Positions 32,286 through 46,550 of a DNA stretch of 64,000 nucleotides are shown here, piece by piece. The stretch spans positions 20,082,370-20,146,369 of the forward strand of contig JAVUNC010000006.1 of NCBI GenBank assembly GCA_032173965.1, read 5' to 3'. Source of the DNA: Sitta carolinensis (Eukaryota; Chordata; Aves; Passeriformes; Sittidae). How positions within the stretch are numbered: the stretch's first letter is position 1; every line of letters starts with the position of its first letter. Under the pieces are notes generated by a model. The model had not been told where the DNA came from, made no database searches, and was given only the letters and a program-made list of their open reading frames with translations. Both the position numbers and the translations under genes were made by a program.

Positions 32286-33114
32286 AAGTAAAGCAAAGCA
32301 AATCCCCACAGCCCTGCTGTCAGAGCACACCCTGACTGTCCCAACCAAGCCAGAGGCAATTATCTGCTGGGCTGCAGATTGGCAGGTGGGGATCCCTGGA
32401 AATCCTGGAAAAGCTCACGTGAGAGCCCTCAGTGGGGAAATGCATGTGCCACCAGGAAGGCAGCAAAGATAGGATTGCTAGAACAATCTTCTTATCTTCT
32501 TTGCAGCTTAAATCTCTGTCTGGCTTGCCCAGGATAATGAATTTGTGAACCTCTCCCTGCTGGAGCTGATGCTTTCCAAGTATTTCCAGCAGAATTGCCA
32601 TCTGCTCCCTCCAACCAGGGAACAGCATGGGCTGGGTGAAGACACAATAAAAGCTTCTTTCTTTTTCTAGAAAGGTGGTCAAAGACCAGACAAAAGAGGC
32701 TGTGGAGCCTGCAGCCTTAGAAACACTCCAGACTCACAGGGAGGCAGCTCAGAGCAGCCTTTTCCAGGTGAATCCAGAGCTGCAGCTCTGTCCCAGTCCC
32801 CTCAGGGATCCAGCAGCACCCACCTGGGGAACCAGGGAAGAAAACAGCATTTTAATTCCAGCACCTCCACAGCTCAAAAGCCACCAGGAGAAACCCACGT
32901 TGCCTTCAGCAGCACCAAACTGCTTTTAAGGCAAAAAAGAGGGAACTCTGGTTGGGGTTTTGTGGCTTTAAAGGAGGAATGGGATGCACACAGGACAGAA
33001 AGATTCCATCAGTCACTTTGATCAGGAAAATTAAAGGCTTTAGAAATAAGACAGAAACATCTCTCACATATGAAGGCCTGCTCTAAACCCAGTGGGATCA
33101 GAAAAGCCAAAATA

Positions 33115-33390
33115 TTTTCCACCTGGCCTTAAGACACCTGAATCCTGTGATTCTTAAGCCACAGAATTCTGGGATTCTCCTCATGCATGAGGGATTTCTA
33201 CTGCCTGGGATTCCCAGGAAAACCTGGCACATCCACCTGGGTTTTGGACACATCCAGGGATGGTGACCCTGGACAAACCTTTCCATGCAGAATTTTTCCC
33301 TCAAATCCAATCTAAATCACCCCTGGCACAACTTGAGGCTGTTTCCCTTTGTTACCCCAGAGAAGAGAGCGACCCCAGCCTGGCTCTTCA
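33115..33390 (+). repeat. CR1 LINE 3' fragment, divergent
   Basis: GACAAACCTTTCCATGCAGA, CTCAAATCCAATCTAAATCA and CAACTTGAGGCTGTTTCCCT; the 5' half is poorly kept. Confidence 0.7.
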
Positions 33391-34923
33391 GTGCCTCAGA
33401 TTCTGAGGGGATTTGGGAAGCTCCAGGCATTTTGTTTGTGGTCACTTTTACCAAATACCATTTCCCCCCCTTCCTTTAAGTGCTAAATAAGGCAACAGCC
33501 AGAACCTGGCTGCTAATTCCAGCCTATAAAAAGGGGGTTTTGTGCACTCACAGCACTTCACCACGACCTTAAAATAGGACAGAGCTTTTCTTCCTTGAGA
33601 TGACATTAACTATAATTTACATTTTAATACAGCTCCTAGAAGGCAAAACATCTCCACTCAGCTCTACTTAACTCTCTTCCTCCTCTTTTTTTAGAGCTTG
33701 GGGGGGGGGGTTTAACAGATTTCAAGGCATTCAACATCCCAGTGCCTGGGATGAGTCCTGCTGGGAATGCCACAGGGGACACAGATCCTCCTCACTCTGG
33801 GTCACCTGCAGGGCCCTGGGGATGCAGGGTGGTGTCCTGTGCTTCCCCACAGAGCTGGAAAAATGGAAAAATCACCAGGACAGACCCTGGCAAGGTCTGA
33901 GTGTGCTGAATCCCACAAGCAGAGCTTTTTCCAGGTGGGTGTTTCCATGGTGACTCAGGAGAGGAGGCTCAGGCTGGAGCTGGGAAAGCAGAGCTGCTCT
34001 GTTAGCACCACCAGGAACCTGATCCAGTGGAAATGCAGCAGAAGAAGGAGCAGCATTCCACCTCTCAAGATCAGTGCCATGGACAGAAAGCCTTAGGGAG
34101 TGTTTCCTGTGAAATCTGCTCTCCTTGGGAAACGTGGCAAATGCTGTCTGCCTGAAGAGCCAAAGCAGCCTGGAGAAATCATGGAGCAAAGGCATCCCAA
34201 GGCTGGAAAAAGACTGGAATGGTCCATAATGGTGCTGAGAGCTTCAGGGGGTGCACCCTGAGCTCAGTCTGTGTGTGAGGAGGGCTGAGGAGAGATTTCT
34301 GCCTGGGACAACACCCCAGGGCCAACACTCCCTGTGCCCCTGCACGAATCTCATCCCTTGGGAAAGGCTCCCCTGCTCCTCTGAAAACCAGGACCAGCAT
34401 CAGGAGCTCTGTCCTGCAGATGCAGCAGCACCTGGCCCCAGTGTTGCTGTTTGAAAGCCCAGGTTCTCAGCCTTGGATCAGCAGTGGGAGGCTGGAGAAG
34501 GAAGGGCAGGGAGATGCCCCTTCCCAGCTCGTGTCCTCAGAAGCCTCTCCCTGCTCTGGACTAACGAGTGCTGGCCCAGAGTCAGGCCTGGATTCGTGCC
34601 TGCCCCCATGGAATGTGTGTCAGGACAAAGCAGGGCAGGCGCAGAGCCCAGCTGACCCCAAAGCCAGGCACCAGGGCTGGCAGCTTGGGCTGGCAGCTTG
34701 GCACTGAGAGGGGCCTGTGGCCCCTGCCAGGGGCTGGCTCTGTCCCCCTGTGCCTCTCCTCTCTCCCACGGTGCCAGGGTGGCCAAAATCCCCCTGGGCA
34801 GGAGCAGCAGGCACAGAGAGGCCAGGCCAGGAGCCAGGACACTGCTGACAGGGCTCCCTGGCACTGCCCAGGCTCGCTGGCCACTGTGGCCACTCATGGC
34901 CAGGACAGGTGGGCATTCAGGGA

Positions 34924-35217
34924 TGTTGTCTCTGAAAATAAACCTTCTGATTTGTTTTACTATAGTGGAGTCAGTTCTCATGAAGTGTAAGATAAACAAG
35001 GATCCTGTTTGCATTCCTTTGTAAAAGATCTCACCTGATGGACTGCTCAAGCGAGCAGTGGGGATGGAGAGGTGGGAACTGCTCTGTCCAATCTCTGGTC
35101 ACTGTCCAAAAACTTATAGATCCAAAATCAACAATAAACAAGAGATTTCTTTTCTTCTTCTCTGCCTGAACCCCTGTTGTGTGTGTTGCTGTGTTCCCTC
35201 TGTGTGTCACAGTGGCA
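34924..35217 (+). mobile_element. Solo LTR, same family as 13003
   Basis: 294 bp from TGTTGTCTCTGAAAATAAAC to TGTGTGTCACAGTGGCA. Flanks CAGGGA and CAGGAC resemble each other but are not an exact duplication, perhaps because a 21-bp array starts right at the 3' end. Confidence 0.88.
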
Positions 35218-35390
35218 CAGGACAGGACTGGGGGCACTCAGGACAGGACTGGGGGCACTCAGCACAGGACTGGGGGCACTCAGGACTGGACTGGGGGCAC
35301 TCAGGACTGGGGGCACTCAGGACAGGACTGGGGGCACTCAGGACAGGACTGGGGGCACTCAGGACTGGGGGCACTCAGGACAGGCACAAG
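35218..35390. repeat. 21-bp minisatellite at LTR edge
   Basis: About eight units of CAGGACAGGACTGGGGGCAC T type, some shortened by 10 bp. Confidence 0.93.
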
Positions 35391-35574
35391 TCAGTGGCCA
35401 GCAGTGTCCTGTGGGGATGTGAACATCACAGCCCCAGAGCCCTGCAGGGCTCAGCCTGCTCCCAGTCCCCCAGGAGGGGCCCTCTTGCTCATCTGCAGAT
35501 GGAAACGGGCCCAGGGTCAGCCCAGAGTGAGTGTGAATCACTGCAGCTTTCAGCCCACTCCAGGGGGAAGTTTA

Positions 35575-35795
35575 GATGAGCTAGGAGGAAGGAATTCCTG
35601 GCTGGGAGGGTGGTGAGCCCTGGCACAGGTGCCCAGAGCAGCTGTGGCTGCCCTGGATCCCTGGCAGTGCCCAAGGCCAGGCTGGATGGGGCTTGGAACA
35701 CCTTGGGATGGTGGAGATGTCCCTGCCCATGGCACTGGGGGGGATTTAAGCTCCTTCCCAAGCCAAACCATTCCATGATTCCAATTCCAACTGGA
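35575..35795 (-). repeat. CR1 fragment, reversed
   Basis: GGAATTCCTGGCTGGGAGGG, AGCAGCTGTGGCTGCCCTGG and AAGCCAAACCATTCCATGAT on plus. Confidence 0.9.
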
Positions 35796-35984
35796 TGAGG
35801 CTCAGGTGCCACCTCTGCCAGGGCACCCCAGAGCCCTTCCCACCCTTCCCATGGCACGTGGAGCTGCAGGAGCTGCAGGGAGGGAGGCTCCAGGGCTGAT
35901 CCAAGAGCCCAGTCACCAAGCCAGGCCTGGCCAATGGCAAAGCCAGGCTGAAAATGGGGAGGGTGGGGTGGGATGGAGACCACG

Positions 35985-36635
35985 GGACAGGAACAAGCAG
36001 TGGGATGCAGACCCATGGATTTCGTGGATAGGACAGGAACAAGCAGTGGGATGCAGACCCATGGATATAACAGGAGCAAGCAGTGGGATGTGGATCCATG
36101 GATAGGACAGGAGGAAGCAGTGGGATGTGGATCCATGGATTCCATGTTCAGGAACAAGCAGTGGGATGCAGATCCATGGACAGAACAGGAGCAAGCAGTG
36201 GGATGTGGATCCATGGATACCCTGGCCAGACCAGGAACGAGCAGTAAGATGTGGATCCATGGATAGGACAGGAACAAGCAGTAGGATGCAGATCCATGGA
36301 TTCCATGGATAGGACAGGAACAAGCAGTGGGATGCAGATCCATGGATAGGACAGGAACAAGCAGTGGGATGCAGCCCCATGGATTCCATGGATAGGACAG
36401 GAACAAGCAGTGGGATGCAGCCCCATGGATTCCATGGATAGGACAGGAACAAGCAGTGGGATGCAGCCCCATGGATAGGACAGGAACAAGCAGTGGGATG
36501 CAGACCCATGGATTCCATGGTCAGGAACAAGCAGTAGGATGCAGCCCCATGGATAGGACAGGAACAAGCAGTGGGATGCAGCCCCATGGATTCCATGGAT
36601 AGGACAGGAGCAAGCAGTGGGATGCAGCCCCATTC
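35985..36635. repeat. ~38/57-bp minisatellite
   Basis: About 15 units with AGGAACAAGCAGTGGGATGC and AGACCCATGGAT or AGCCCCATGGATTCCATGGA segments; a 19-bp subunit explains the two unit lengths. Confidence 0.93.
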
Positions 36636-37453
36636 CTCCAGCCAAAGGCCCCTGCGGGTTGTGCTGAGCAGGGAGATTGCTTTGTGCTGCCTGGCTTTGT
36701 GAGAGTGCAATTAAGCATGCCCTGAACGAGGCAGAGGGAGCCCACCAGGCTCTGGGGGTCCCCTCTGGGCCGTGGCTCCCTGGGGCTGTGCCCTGTGCTG
36801 GCAGTGAGCACTGAGGGTGGGCTGGCCCCACAAAGCTGCCATTGTCCCTCTGCCCGTGGAGATGCCCTCGTGCTGCCCATGGGCTGCACACAGACAGGAC
36901 TGGTGGCTTTCCCCCTCCTTCCAGGAATCCCTCTGGCAGCCTCCTGGGTGGCCCCAAAGCAAGCTCAGGGGACACACAATGCAGAACACTGAAACGAGCT
37001 CGGGAGGGGGACCCTGGAATCCTAAACGTGGCTGTGACATCCCTCAGCTGGCCCCCATGGCTGATGGCCAGGGTGAAACCCCCTTGGCCAGCAGTTCTGG
37101 GCATGGCTGCACCCCTTCCACAGGCACTGTGCCTCCCTGGCCAGCCCCACAGCAGCTGGAAGGACGTGGAGTGGTGACAGTGGGGACGACAACAGAGCTG
37201 CACCTCTGCTCCCCAACCCCAAAAACCTCAGTGCCACCATCACCCCCAGGCCATGAAAGCAGAGAAATGAGAGCCCATGCTGCTCCTGGGGACAGCTCAT
37301 GACACCAAGTGGGCTCAGCAGCACTCAGCATCCTGCAGGGTCATTCCAGAAGCTCAGGAGCAGCATGGGACACGAACAAAGTCATTTTCCCTGTTGCACA
37401 CGTGGTTCTGCTAACCTGAGGGCTGGAAAGGACCCAAATAATTAAGTGGGAAC

Positions 37454-37747
37454 TGTTACTGTGACACAGATAGAAACACACAGTAACACACAGAACTGGT
37501 GTTCAGGTAGAGAAGAAGAAAGGAAGTCCTAGTTTATTGTTGACCTCGTATATATAAATTTCTGGACAGTACCCAGAGATTGGACAGAGCAGTTCCCACC
37601 TCTCCATCTCCACTGCTCACTTGAGCAGTCCATCAGGTGATATCTTTTACAAAGGAATGCAAACATGATCCTTGTTTATCTTACAATTCATGAGAACTGA
37701 CTCCACTGTACTAAAACAAATCAGAAGGCTGATTTTCAGAGACAACA
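37454..37747 (-). mobile_element. Solo LTR, reversed, exact 6-bp target duplication
   Basis: 294 bp, same family as 13003, ends TGTTGTCTCTGAAAATCAGC and CACAGTAACA on minus. GGGAAC flanks it at 37448-37453 and 37748-37753. Its AATAAA (plus TTTATT near 37533) is in TRIM9 sense orientation. Confidence 0.92.
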
Positions 37748-38299
37748 GGGAACCACCTGGAGGAAGCAGCACTTTGTCAGGGACACGTTGTGAGTGGGTT
37801 GGGCACGTGCAGCAAGATGGAATTCATGTGGGAGATGCTTCCCAGTGACCTCCCCCCAAAAAAACAGCATCCCAGTGCCCACTCCCACCAGAGCTAACTG
37901 AAATAGAGATTAAGTTTGTAGAATTACGTGTTGAATATTAACTTTTATCTGTCATGGCACAAAGAGCACAGGAAAATGCAAATTTCTGAAGCTTCTTGCA
38001 TGAAGAACAATACCAAGGGATGCAAGGAGCCCAGGAAAAGGGGCTCCTCTGTCTCCAAACTCATCAAGACCCACAGACATACTCAGCACCAAGACACCAG
38101 AGGAGAAAAATTCAAAAGTTCAATCATGAGGAAGACCAAAATCTTCAGCCTCAGAAAACCACCAAAGACCCAACCACCAAAACAAACAACACATGCCCAG
38201 AAGGGCATAAATCAAATTACCATGAGAAGCAAGGAGGAAAGTGGCTAAGAGTTGAACATGCATACAAAAGTTGTGCAATGTATTGCATATAAAACACCT

Positions 38300-38715
38300 C
38301 TGTGAATAAAGATGTGAGTGCAAATAAAGATGAGTGCAAAGATGTGAGTGTAAATAAAGATGTGAGTGTAAAGACGTGAGTGCAAATAAAGATGAGTGCA
38401 AATAAAGATGTGAGTGTAAATAAAGATGAGCATAAATAAAGATGTGAGTGTAAATATAGATGAGTGCAAATAAAGATGTGAGTGGAGTGTAAATAAAGAT
38501 ATGAGTGCAAATAAAGATGAGTGCAAATAAAGATGTGAGTGCAAATAAAGATGAGTGCAAATAAAGATGTGAGTGTAAATAGAGATGTGAGTGCAAATAA
38601 ACATGTGAGTGCAAATAAAGATGTGAGTGTAAAGATGTGAGTGCAAATAAAGATGAGTGCAAATAAAGATGTGAGTGAAAATAAAGATGTGAGTGCAAAT
38701 AAAGATGTGAGTCAG
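38300..38715. repeat. 15-18-bp minisatellite next to a TRIM9 exon
   Basis: About 25 units of AAATAAAGATGTGAGTGC and a shorter AAATAAAGATGAGTGC. It ends about 145 nt from the donor of exon 38860-38982. Confidence 0.95.
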
Positions 38716-38823
38716 CCCAAACCCCAAGACAAGTTTTCCCCAGAGCCACCTCGCTGGCGCCAAGCACTAACACACAAACCCTGCACCAAGCTGTAGGGTC
38801 TCTCGATTCCCTGTTTCCCTTCA

Positions 38824-39066
<243 letters not shown>

Positions 39067-39069
39067 TTA

Positions 39070-39675
39070 ACTTTCTGCCCAGCAAAGGAAATAGTTTTCC
39101 ATCTTTTTTGTCTTTTCCGTCCCCCAAAAAAATAATTTTCCATCATTTTTTCATTTTTTGCCCAGGAAAGGAAATAATTTTCCATCATTTTTTCCTTTTC
39201 CATCTGGGAAAGGAAATAATTTTCCATCCTTTTTTCCTTTTCCATCCTTTTTTCCTTTCTGCCCAGGAAAGGAAATAATTCTCCATCATTTTTTTCCTTT
39301 CTGCCCAGGAAAGGAAATAATTTTCCATCATTTTTTCCTTTTCTGCCCAGGAAAGCAAATAATTTTCCATCATTTTTTTCCTTTTCCATCTGGGAAAGGA
39401 AATAATCTTCCATCCTTTTTATCTTTTCTGCCCAGGAAAGCAAATAATTTTCCATCATTTTTTCATTTTCCATCTGATAAAGGAAACAATTTTCCATCCT
39501 TTTTTCCTTTTCCACCCAGGAAAGCAAATAATTTCCCATCCTTTTTATCTTTTCTGCCCAGGAAAGCAAATAATTTTCCATCCTTTTCTGCCCAGGAAAG
39601 GAAATAATTTTCCATCATTTTTTCCTTTCCACCTGGGAAAGCAAATAATTTTCCATCCCTTTTTCCTTTTCCACC
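39070..39675. repeat. ~40-bp minisatellite next to a TRIM9 exon
   Basis: About 15 units of GCCCAGGAAAGGAAATAATT plus TTCCATCATTTTTTCCTTTT. Begins about 90 nt upstream of the acceptor of exon 38860-38982. Confidence 0.95.
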
Positions 39676-40169
39676 CATGAATCCCAAGTTTGGATGTGGG
39701 ATCCCAGTGGCCTTGGCAGGTTTGGCTGCACTTGTGGCAGCGTGGGGAGGGCTCAGGGCTCTGCTGCTCCCCCCTGAAACCAGGAGCAGCAGTTCTGGTG
39801 TTTTTCCATATGGAAAAATGGGAATTGAGCTGCTTTGGGAGAGCAGCAACCAAGCCAAGGTTGGGAAAAGGGAGAGGGTGAAGCTGAATTTCTGTTTTTC
39901 CTGATGTTTTAAGGTTTCTAAAACTCGTTCCCAGAGCTTGAACATAAAGATGGAGATTATTTTTGCAACAATACTCAAATTTAGAATTCTTTTTTAAGAC
40001 AGACTTAATGTCCCTCTGGTTTAACCAGTGTGAAGGAAGGAGCTGCTCATTCACCAATCACTGCAGTCTGTAATGAGAGGTATCAAAGAAAACCAGAGTT
40101 TAAAATAAACAGAGTCAAATTCATCTCTCCAAAGTGTTTAGAGAAATTTCGTGTGGGGTTTTATAAGAG

Positions 40170-40420
40170 GGATCTATTTCAGATAACAAACTCTGTGATC
40201 AGAAGGTTAAAAATGGCTCTTTCATTAGGGGTGGTTCTCTCTTATAGCAAATTTTACACAGCCCAGTGGGATTGGTGAAACAAAGGCAAACCTCTTCACC
40301 CACACTGGTCAAACCAGAGGGACAGCAAGAAGAAATCCCTCCTGTCAGAAGGAAAGAACAACATAAATATTATTACAAACATATTCTATTGTGTTTATCA
40401 CACTTTCTTGGGAGAGAACA
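40170..40420 (-). mobile_element. LTR-like element, copy 1, reversed
   Basis: About 250 bp, close to 51010-51258 in the same orientation; minus start TGTTCTCTCCCA. Shared blocks include CACACTGGTCAAACCAGAGG and GACAGCAAGAAGAAATCCCT on plus. Confidence 0.8.
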
Positions 40421-42338
<1,918 letters not shown>

Positions 42339-42429
42339 TCAGCAAAGGCTGCATATGGTGGGGCTTGGGAGTCATTTTGAGCTGCTTGTTAATGCAAAAA
42401 AAAAATCTCAGTTTTGTGCTGTTTTTAGA

Positions 42430-43045
42430 AATAGAGGTGTATTAATATAATGTTTGGGGTGGTGTAATTAATATAATGTTTGGGGTGGTGTAATTGATAT
42501 AATGTTTGGGGTGGTGTAATTGATATAATGTTTGGGGTGGTGTAATTAATATATGTGGTAGTGTAATATAATATATGTGGTAGTGTCATAAATATAATAT
42601 CTATGGTAGTGTAATAGGTGTAATACGGTAGTGTAACAATTATAATATCTGTGGTAGTGTAATAAATATAATATCTATGGTAGTATAGTAAATATAATGT
42701 CTGTGGTAGTGTAATAAATATAATATGGTAGTGTAACAAGTATAATATCTGTGGTAGTGTAAGAAATTTATGTGGTCGTGTAATAAATGTAATATGGTAG
42801 TGTAATAAGTATCTATGGTAGTGTAACAAGTAGAATAGCTGTGGTAGTGTAATAAATATATTATCTGTGGGCATGGTAGTGCAATAAGTATCTATGGTAG
42901 TGTGATAAATAAAATATCTGTGGGTATGGTAGTGCAATAAGTATCTATGGTAGTGTAATAAATAAAATATCTGTGGTATTGTAATAAATATAATATCTAT
43001 GGTAGTGTGCAAATATGATATCTATGGTACTGTAATAAATATAAT
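42430..43045. repeat. A/T-rich 24-26-bp minisatellite
   Basis: First four units GTTTGGGGTGGTGTAATTAA TATAAT, then about 20 of GGTAGTGTAATAAATATAAT ATCTAT with deletions. About 130 nt upstream of the acceptor of exon 42201-42296. Confidence 0.94.
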
Positions 43046-43047
43046 AT

Positions 43048-43270
43048 CTCTGGTTTATTGTTGATTTTGGATGTATCAGTTTGTGGACTCTGATTAGAGA
43101 TTGCACAGAGCAGTTCCCACCTCTCCATCCCCACTGCTCCCTTGAGCAGTCCATCAGGTGAGATCTTTTACAAAGCAATGCAAACAGGATCCTTGTTTAT
43201 CTCACAATTCATGAGCACTGACTCCACCATACCCAAACAAACCAGCAGGTTGATTTCCAAGAAGGACAGG
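43048..43270 (-). mobile_element. Partial LTR, same family as 13003, reversed
   Basis: Shares AGAGCAGTTCCCACCTCTCC, GAGCAGTCCATCAGGTGAGA and CAAACAGGATCCTTGTTTAT with the 37454 copy; 3' end lost into the adjoining A/T array. Confidence 0.85.
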
Positions 43271-44115
43271 GAAGGAGCTGGAGAGGGGAGCAGGGCTCTG
43301 CTGCGGCTGAAATCCAGAGCAGAACCCAACGCTGCTGCCCAGCAGAGCCTTGGCAACCCCTGCAGTGGCCCAGAAAATAACCTGGCTGCTGCTCCCCCGG
43401 GACATTTCATCCCCCCCGAGTGCCTCCTGCATTTCCTTCCTGATTTATCAGCGCCCGAGTGGCTGTGGAGCTCGTCAGGGAATAAAACTGGGGTTGTTAA
43501 ATCAGCTCAGCCCTGTTCCCTTCCCCAGTCAAGGTCAGAGCCCCGAGGCAGAGCTCCATCACCCTCCTGGATTTTGGGAGGATGCCCCAAGCCCAGCGAG
43601 GTGTTTTGCTGCAGGGTCCTTGACAAAACAAGCAATTAATGGGAGGAAAAAAAAAATCAGCAGGGGTTGGTTGTGTTTACAAGCTCCTCATTAAAATTGC
43701 AGGCTGTCTTTTTAATTTTTTTTTCCTCTTTAAAGTCTTTAGAAGGCTTTTTTTTTTTTTTTCCCCATTTACATGCATTTCATAAAGGGTGTCTTTAGAT
43801 CAACATAATTCTTTGAGGCTTTCCTGATGGGAAAGCTTTTTAAAAGTGGGATTAACATTTAATAAGAGCTCTGTGGTGCCTGTGTGTTTTGTCCATGGAA
43901 GTTCCTTCACCCCCAAAATTGCAGCACAAGGTGCAGAAAATTTGCAGCCTCCACAAAAAGATGGTCCAGCAGCTCAGAGCATCCCTGGCCGTGCTCTCAC
44001 TGCATCCCTGTCTCAGCTCAGCCCTTCCCTCTGCTCCTGATATTCCTGATGCCTCCACTGCCAGAGTTAGCTAGTCTGGAAAATGTCATTTTCCCATCAT
44101 TTTAAGGCCAGTTCT

Positions 44116-44413
44116 TGTTGTTTCTGAAAATAAGAAAATAAGTCCTCCGATTCGTTTTGCTAAAATAAAGGCAGATTCTTATGAGATTGCAAAACAAACA
44201 AAATAATTTATATTCTTTTGTTAAAGATATCACAGGACAGACTCCTTATTTGACGAATAAAATTGGAGAAGGGGATACCTCATTACCCAATGTCCTAAAA
44301 ATAATAAAAAAAATAACTAAAATTCCAATAAAATAAAGTTCTTTACTCCTGGACTCTAAGCACCTCCATGCTGCACTTTTGTCAGCGTTCTTGTTTGTCA
44401 CCTCCAAGTGACA
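44116..44413 (+). mobile_element. Diverged LTR, related to 13003 family
   Basis: TGTTGTTTCTGAAAATAAGA, then TCCTCCGATTCGTTTTGC, AGATATCACAGGACAGACTC and AATAAAATAAAGTTCTTTA follow the same order as the younger copies but with many changes. No target duplication seen. Confidence 0.65.
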
Positions 44414-44606
44414 ACCAAACCCGGGGGGAGTTTGGGCTGGAGCCCCAGGGGATGCTGCAGGGGATCACTGCCAAGGGCTGCAGTGGAGCTGAGCCCAACC
44501 CTCAGCCAGCACAGGCAGGGGAATGAATGAGTGTGAAACGAAGCAAAATCCCATTTACCGGCGCCTGGAAATCAGGGGAATTGGTTCTTTGTGGAAAGCT
44601 GCCCTC

Positions 44607-45205
44607 TTTATTTTATTTTATTATATTCTATTCTATTTTGTTTTATTCTATTCTATTTTATTTTAGTTTATTTTTATTTTATTTATTTTATTTTATTTTA
44701 ATTTATTTTATTTTTATTTTATTCTATTCTATTCTATTCTGTTCTATTTTTATTTTATTTAATTTTATTTATTTTATTTTTATTTTATTCTATTCTATTC
44801 TGTTCTATTTTTATTTTATTTTATTTTATTTTGATTTATTTTATTTTAATCTGTTTTATTTTATTTTTATTTTATTTTATTTTATTTTATTTTATTTTAT
44901 TTTATTTTATTTTATTTTATTTTATCTATCCTATCCTATCCTATCCTATCCTATCCTATCCTATCCTATCCTATCCTATCCTATCCTATCCTATCCTATC
45001 CTATCCTATCCTATCCTATCCTATCCTATCCTATCCTATCCTATCCTATCCTATCCTATCTATTCTATTCTATTCTATTCTATTCTATTCTATTCTATTC
45101 TATTCTATTCTATTCTATTCTATTCTATTCTATTCTATTCTATTCTATTCTATTCTACTCTATTCTATCCTATCCTATTCTATTCCATTCTATTTTTATT
45201 TTATT
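44607..45205. repeat. Pentanucleotide microsatellite, three blocks
   Basis: About 320 bp of TTTTA-type (with TTCTA variants), then about 27 perfect CTATC units (44927-45060), then about 20 CTATT units (45060-45165). Confidence 0.97.
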
Positions 45206-45489
45206 ATATGATATTTTATTTTCTCCCCTGCTCTTGTCCCAAGGCAGTAAGAAGTGATTCACACCAGCACTAATGGGCGCTAAGCCTTTAAATCCTGAGT
45301 GCCCCGAGCACTCAGGAGAGAATCCACCCCCTCTTTGTGCTCCCAAGAGCTCCCTAAGGCTCCCCTTCCCGGCGGGGCTGCCAGAGGCATTCCTGTCACT
45401 GCCTGCCTGCCCTGGGCCCGGCACAGGGCACACGAGGCTTGGGGCTCAGCAGGCTCCGGGGAACACAGAAATGCATGGATTCATTCTTC

Positions 45490-46015
45490 TTTATTATTAT
45501 ATATATATATATTGTTTATATAAAAATTATATATATTGAAAGTTTTATCTATTAAAATTATATGTGTTAAATTATATATATATATATAATATTATACATA
45601 CATACACACACACACACACATATATATATACACAAACATATATATACATATATACACACACACATTTTTTTTATATATATATACATTTGTGGACTGAGCT
45701 GAGCAGGCTCCAAGGAACAGAGAAATTTATTTATGCATTATTTTTTATAATAAAATAAATTATATATACATATATATATATATACACATATATATACACA
45801 CACACACATATATATAAAAATTATATATATAATTATATATTAAATTAAACATACATACATATATGCACACATAATATATACACATACACACATACATATA
45901 TGCTAGATATGTATATGAGATATATGATATATATATGTATGTATATAATATATATGCATAGTGTGTGTGTATACATAAATATAAATTGTGTATATATAAT
46001 ATAAATATATATAAA
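45490..46015. repeat. (TA)n and (CA)n region
   Basis: Two similar blocks of TATATA, CACACA and ATACATACAT, at 45490-45690 and 45740-46010, each preceded by a copy of GAACA(C)AGAAAT and a T-rich segment. Confidence 0.9.
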
Positions 46016-46019
46016 TGCC

Positions 46020-46275
46020 ACCACTGACCCCTGTCCCCACAGGGATGTGAAATCCTCCAGGGATGGGGATTCCAGCACTGTCCTGAGAGCTGGGCCAGGG
46101 CTGCACAAACCTTTCCAGGAAGGAATTTCCCCCAAATTCAAACCTAAAGCTTCGTGGTGCAGCCTGAGGCCGTTCCCTCTGCTCCTGTCCCTGGGAGCAG
46201 ATCCTGATCCCCCTCCCTGCCCCTCCTGGCAGGAGCTGGGCAGAGCCAGGAGAGCCCTGAGCCTCCTCTGCTCCA
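46020..46275 (+). repeat. CR1 LINE fragment
   Basis: CTCCAGGGATGGGGATTCCA, GGAAGGAATTTCCCCCAAAT and GCAGCCTGAGGCCGTTCCCT. Confidence 0.85.
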
Positions 46276-46550
46276 GCATGAGCCCCTGCCCAGCTCCTCA
46301 GGGATTCTCCATTCCCTGCCCAGCTCCCTCAGGAATTCTCCATTCCCTGCCCAGCTCCTCAGGGATTCTCCATTCCCTGCCCAGCTCCTCAGGGATTCTC
46401 CAGCCCCTGCCCAGCTCCTCAGGAATTCTCCATTCCCTGCCCAACTCCTCAGGGATTCTCCATTCCCTGCCCAGTTCCCTCAGGAATTCTCCATCCCATT
46501 TCCCAGCTCCCTCAGGGATTCTCCATCCTATTTCCCAGCTCCCTCAGCCT
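46275..46550. repeat. 30-31-bp minisatellite grown at a CR1
   Basis: About nine units of CCCAGCTCCTCAGGGATTCT CCATTCCCTG. It sits where a CR1 normally reads CCAGCTCTCCTG. Confidence 0.93.

Noticed and set aside
44527..45273. 248-codon frame rich in Ile, Leu, Phe, Tyr, Ser, like a membrane protein
   Set aside because: Translation of a pentanucleotide repeat; period 5 gives a 15-nt, 5-residue cycle.
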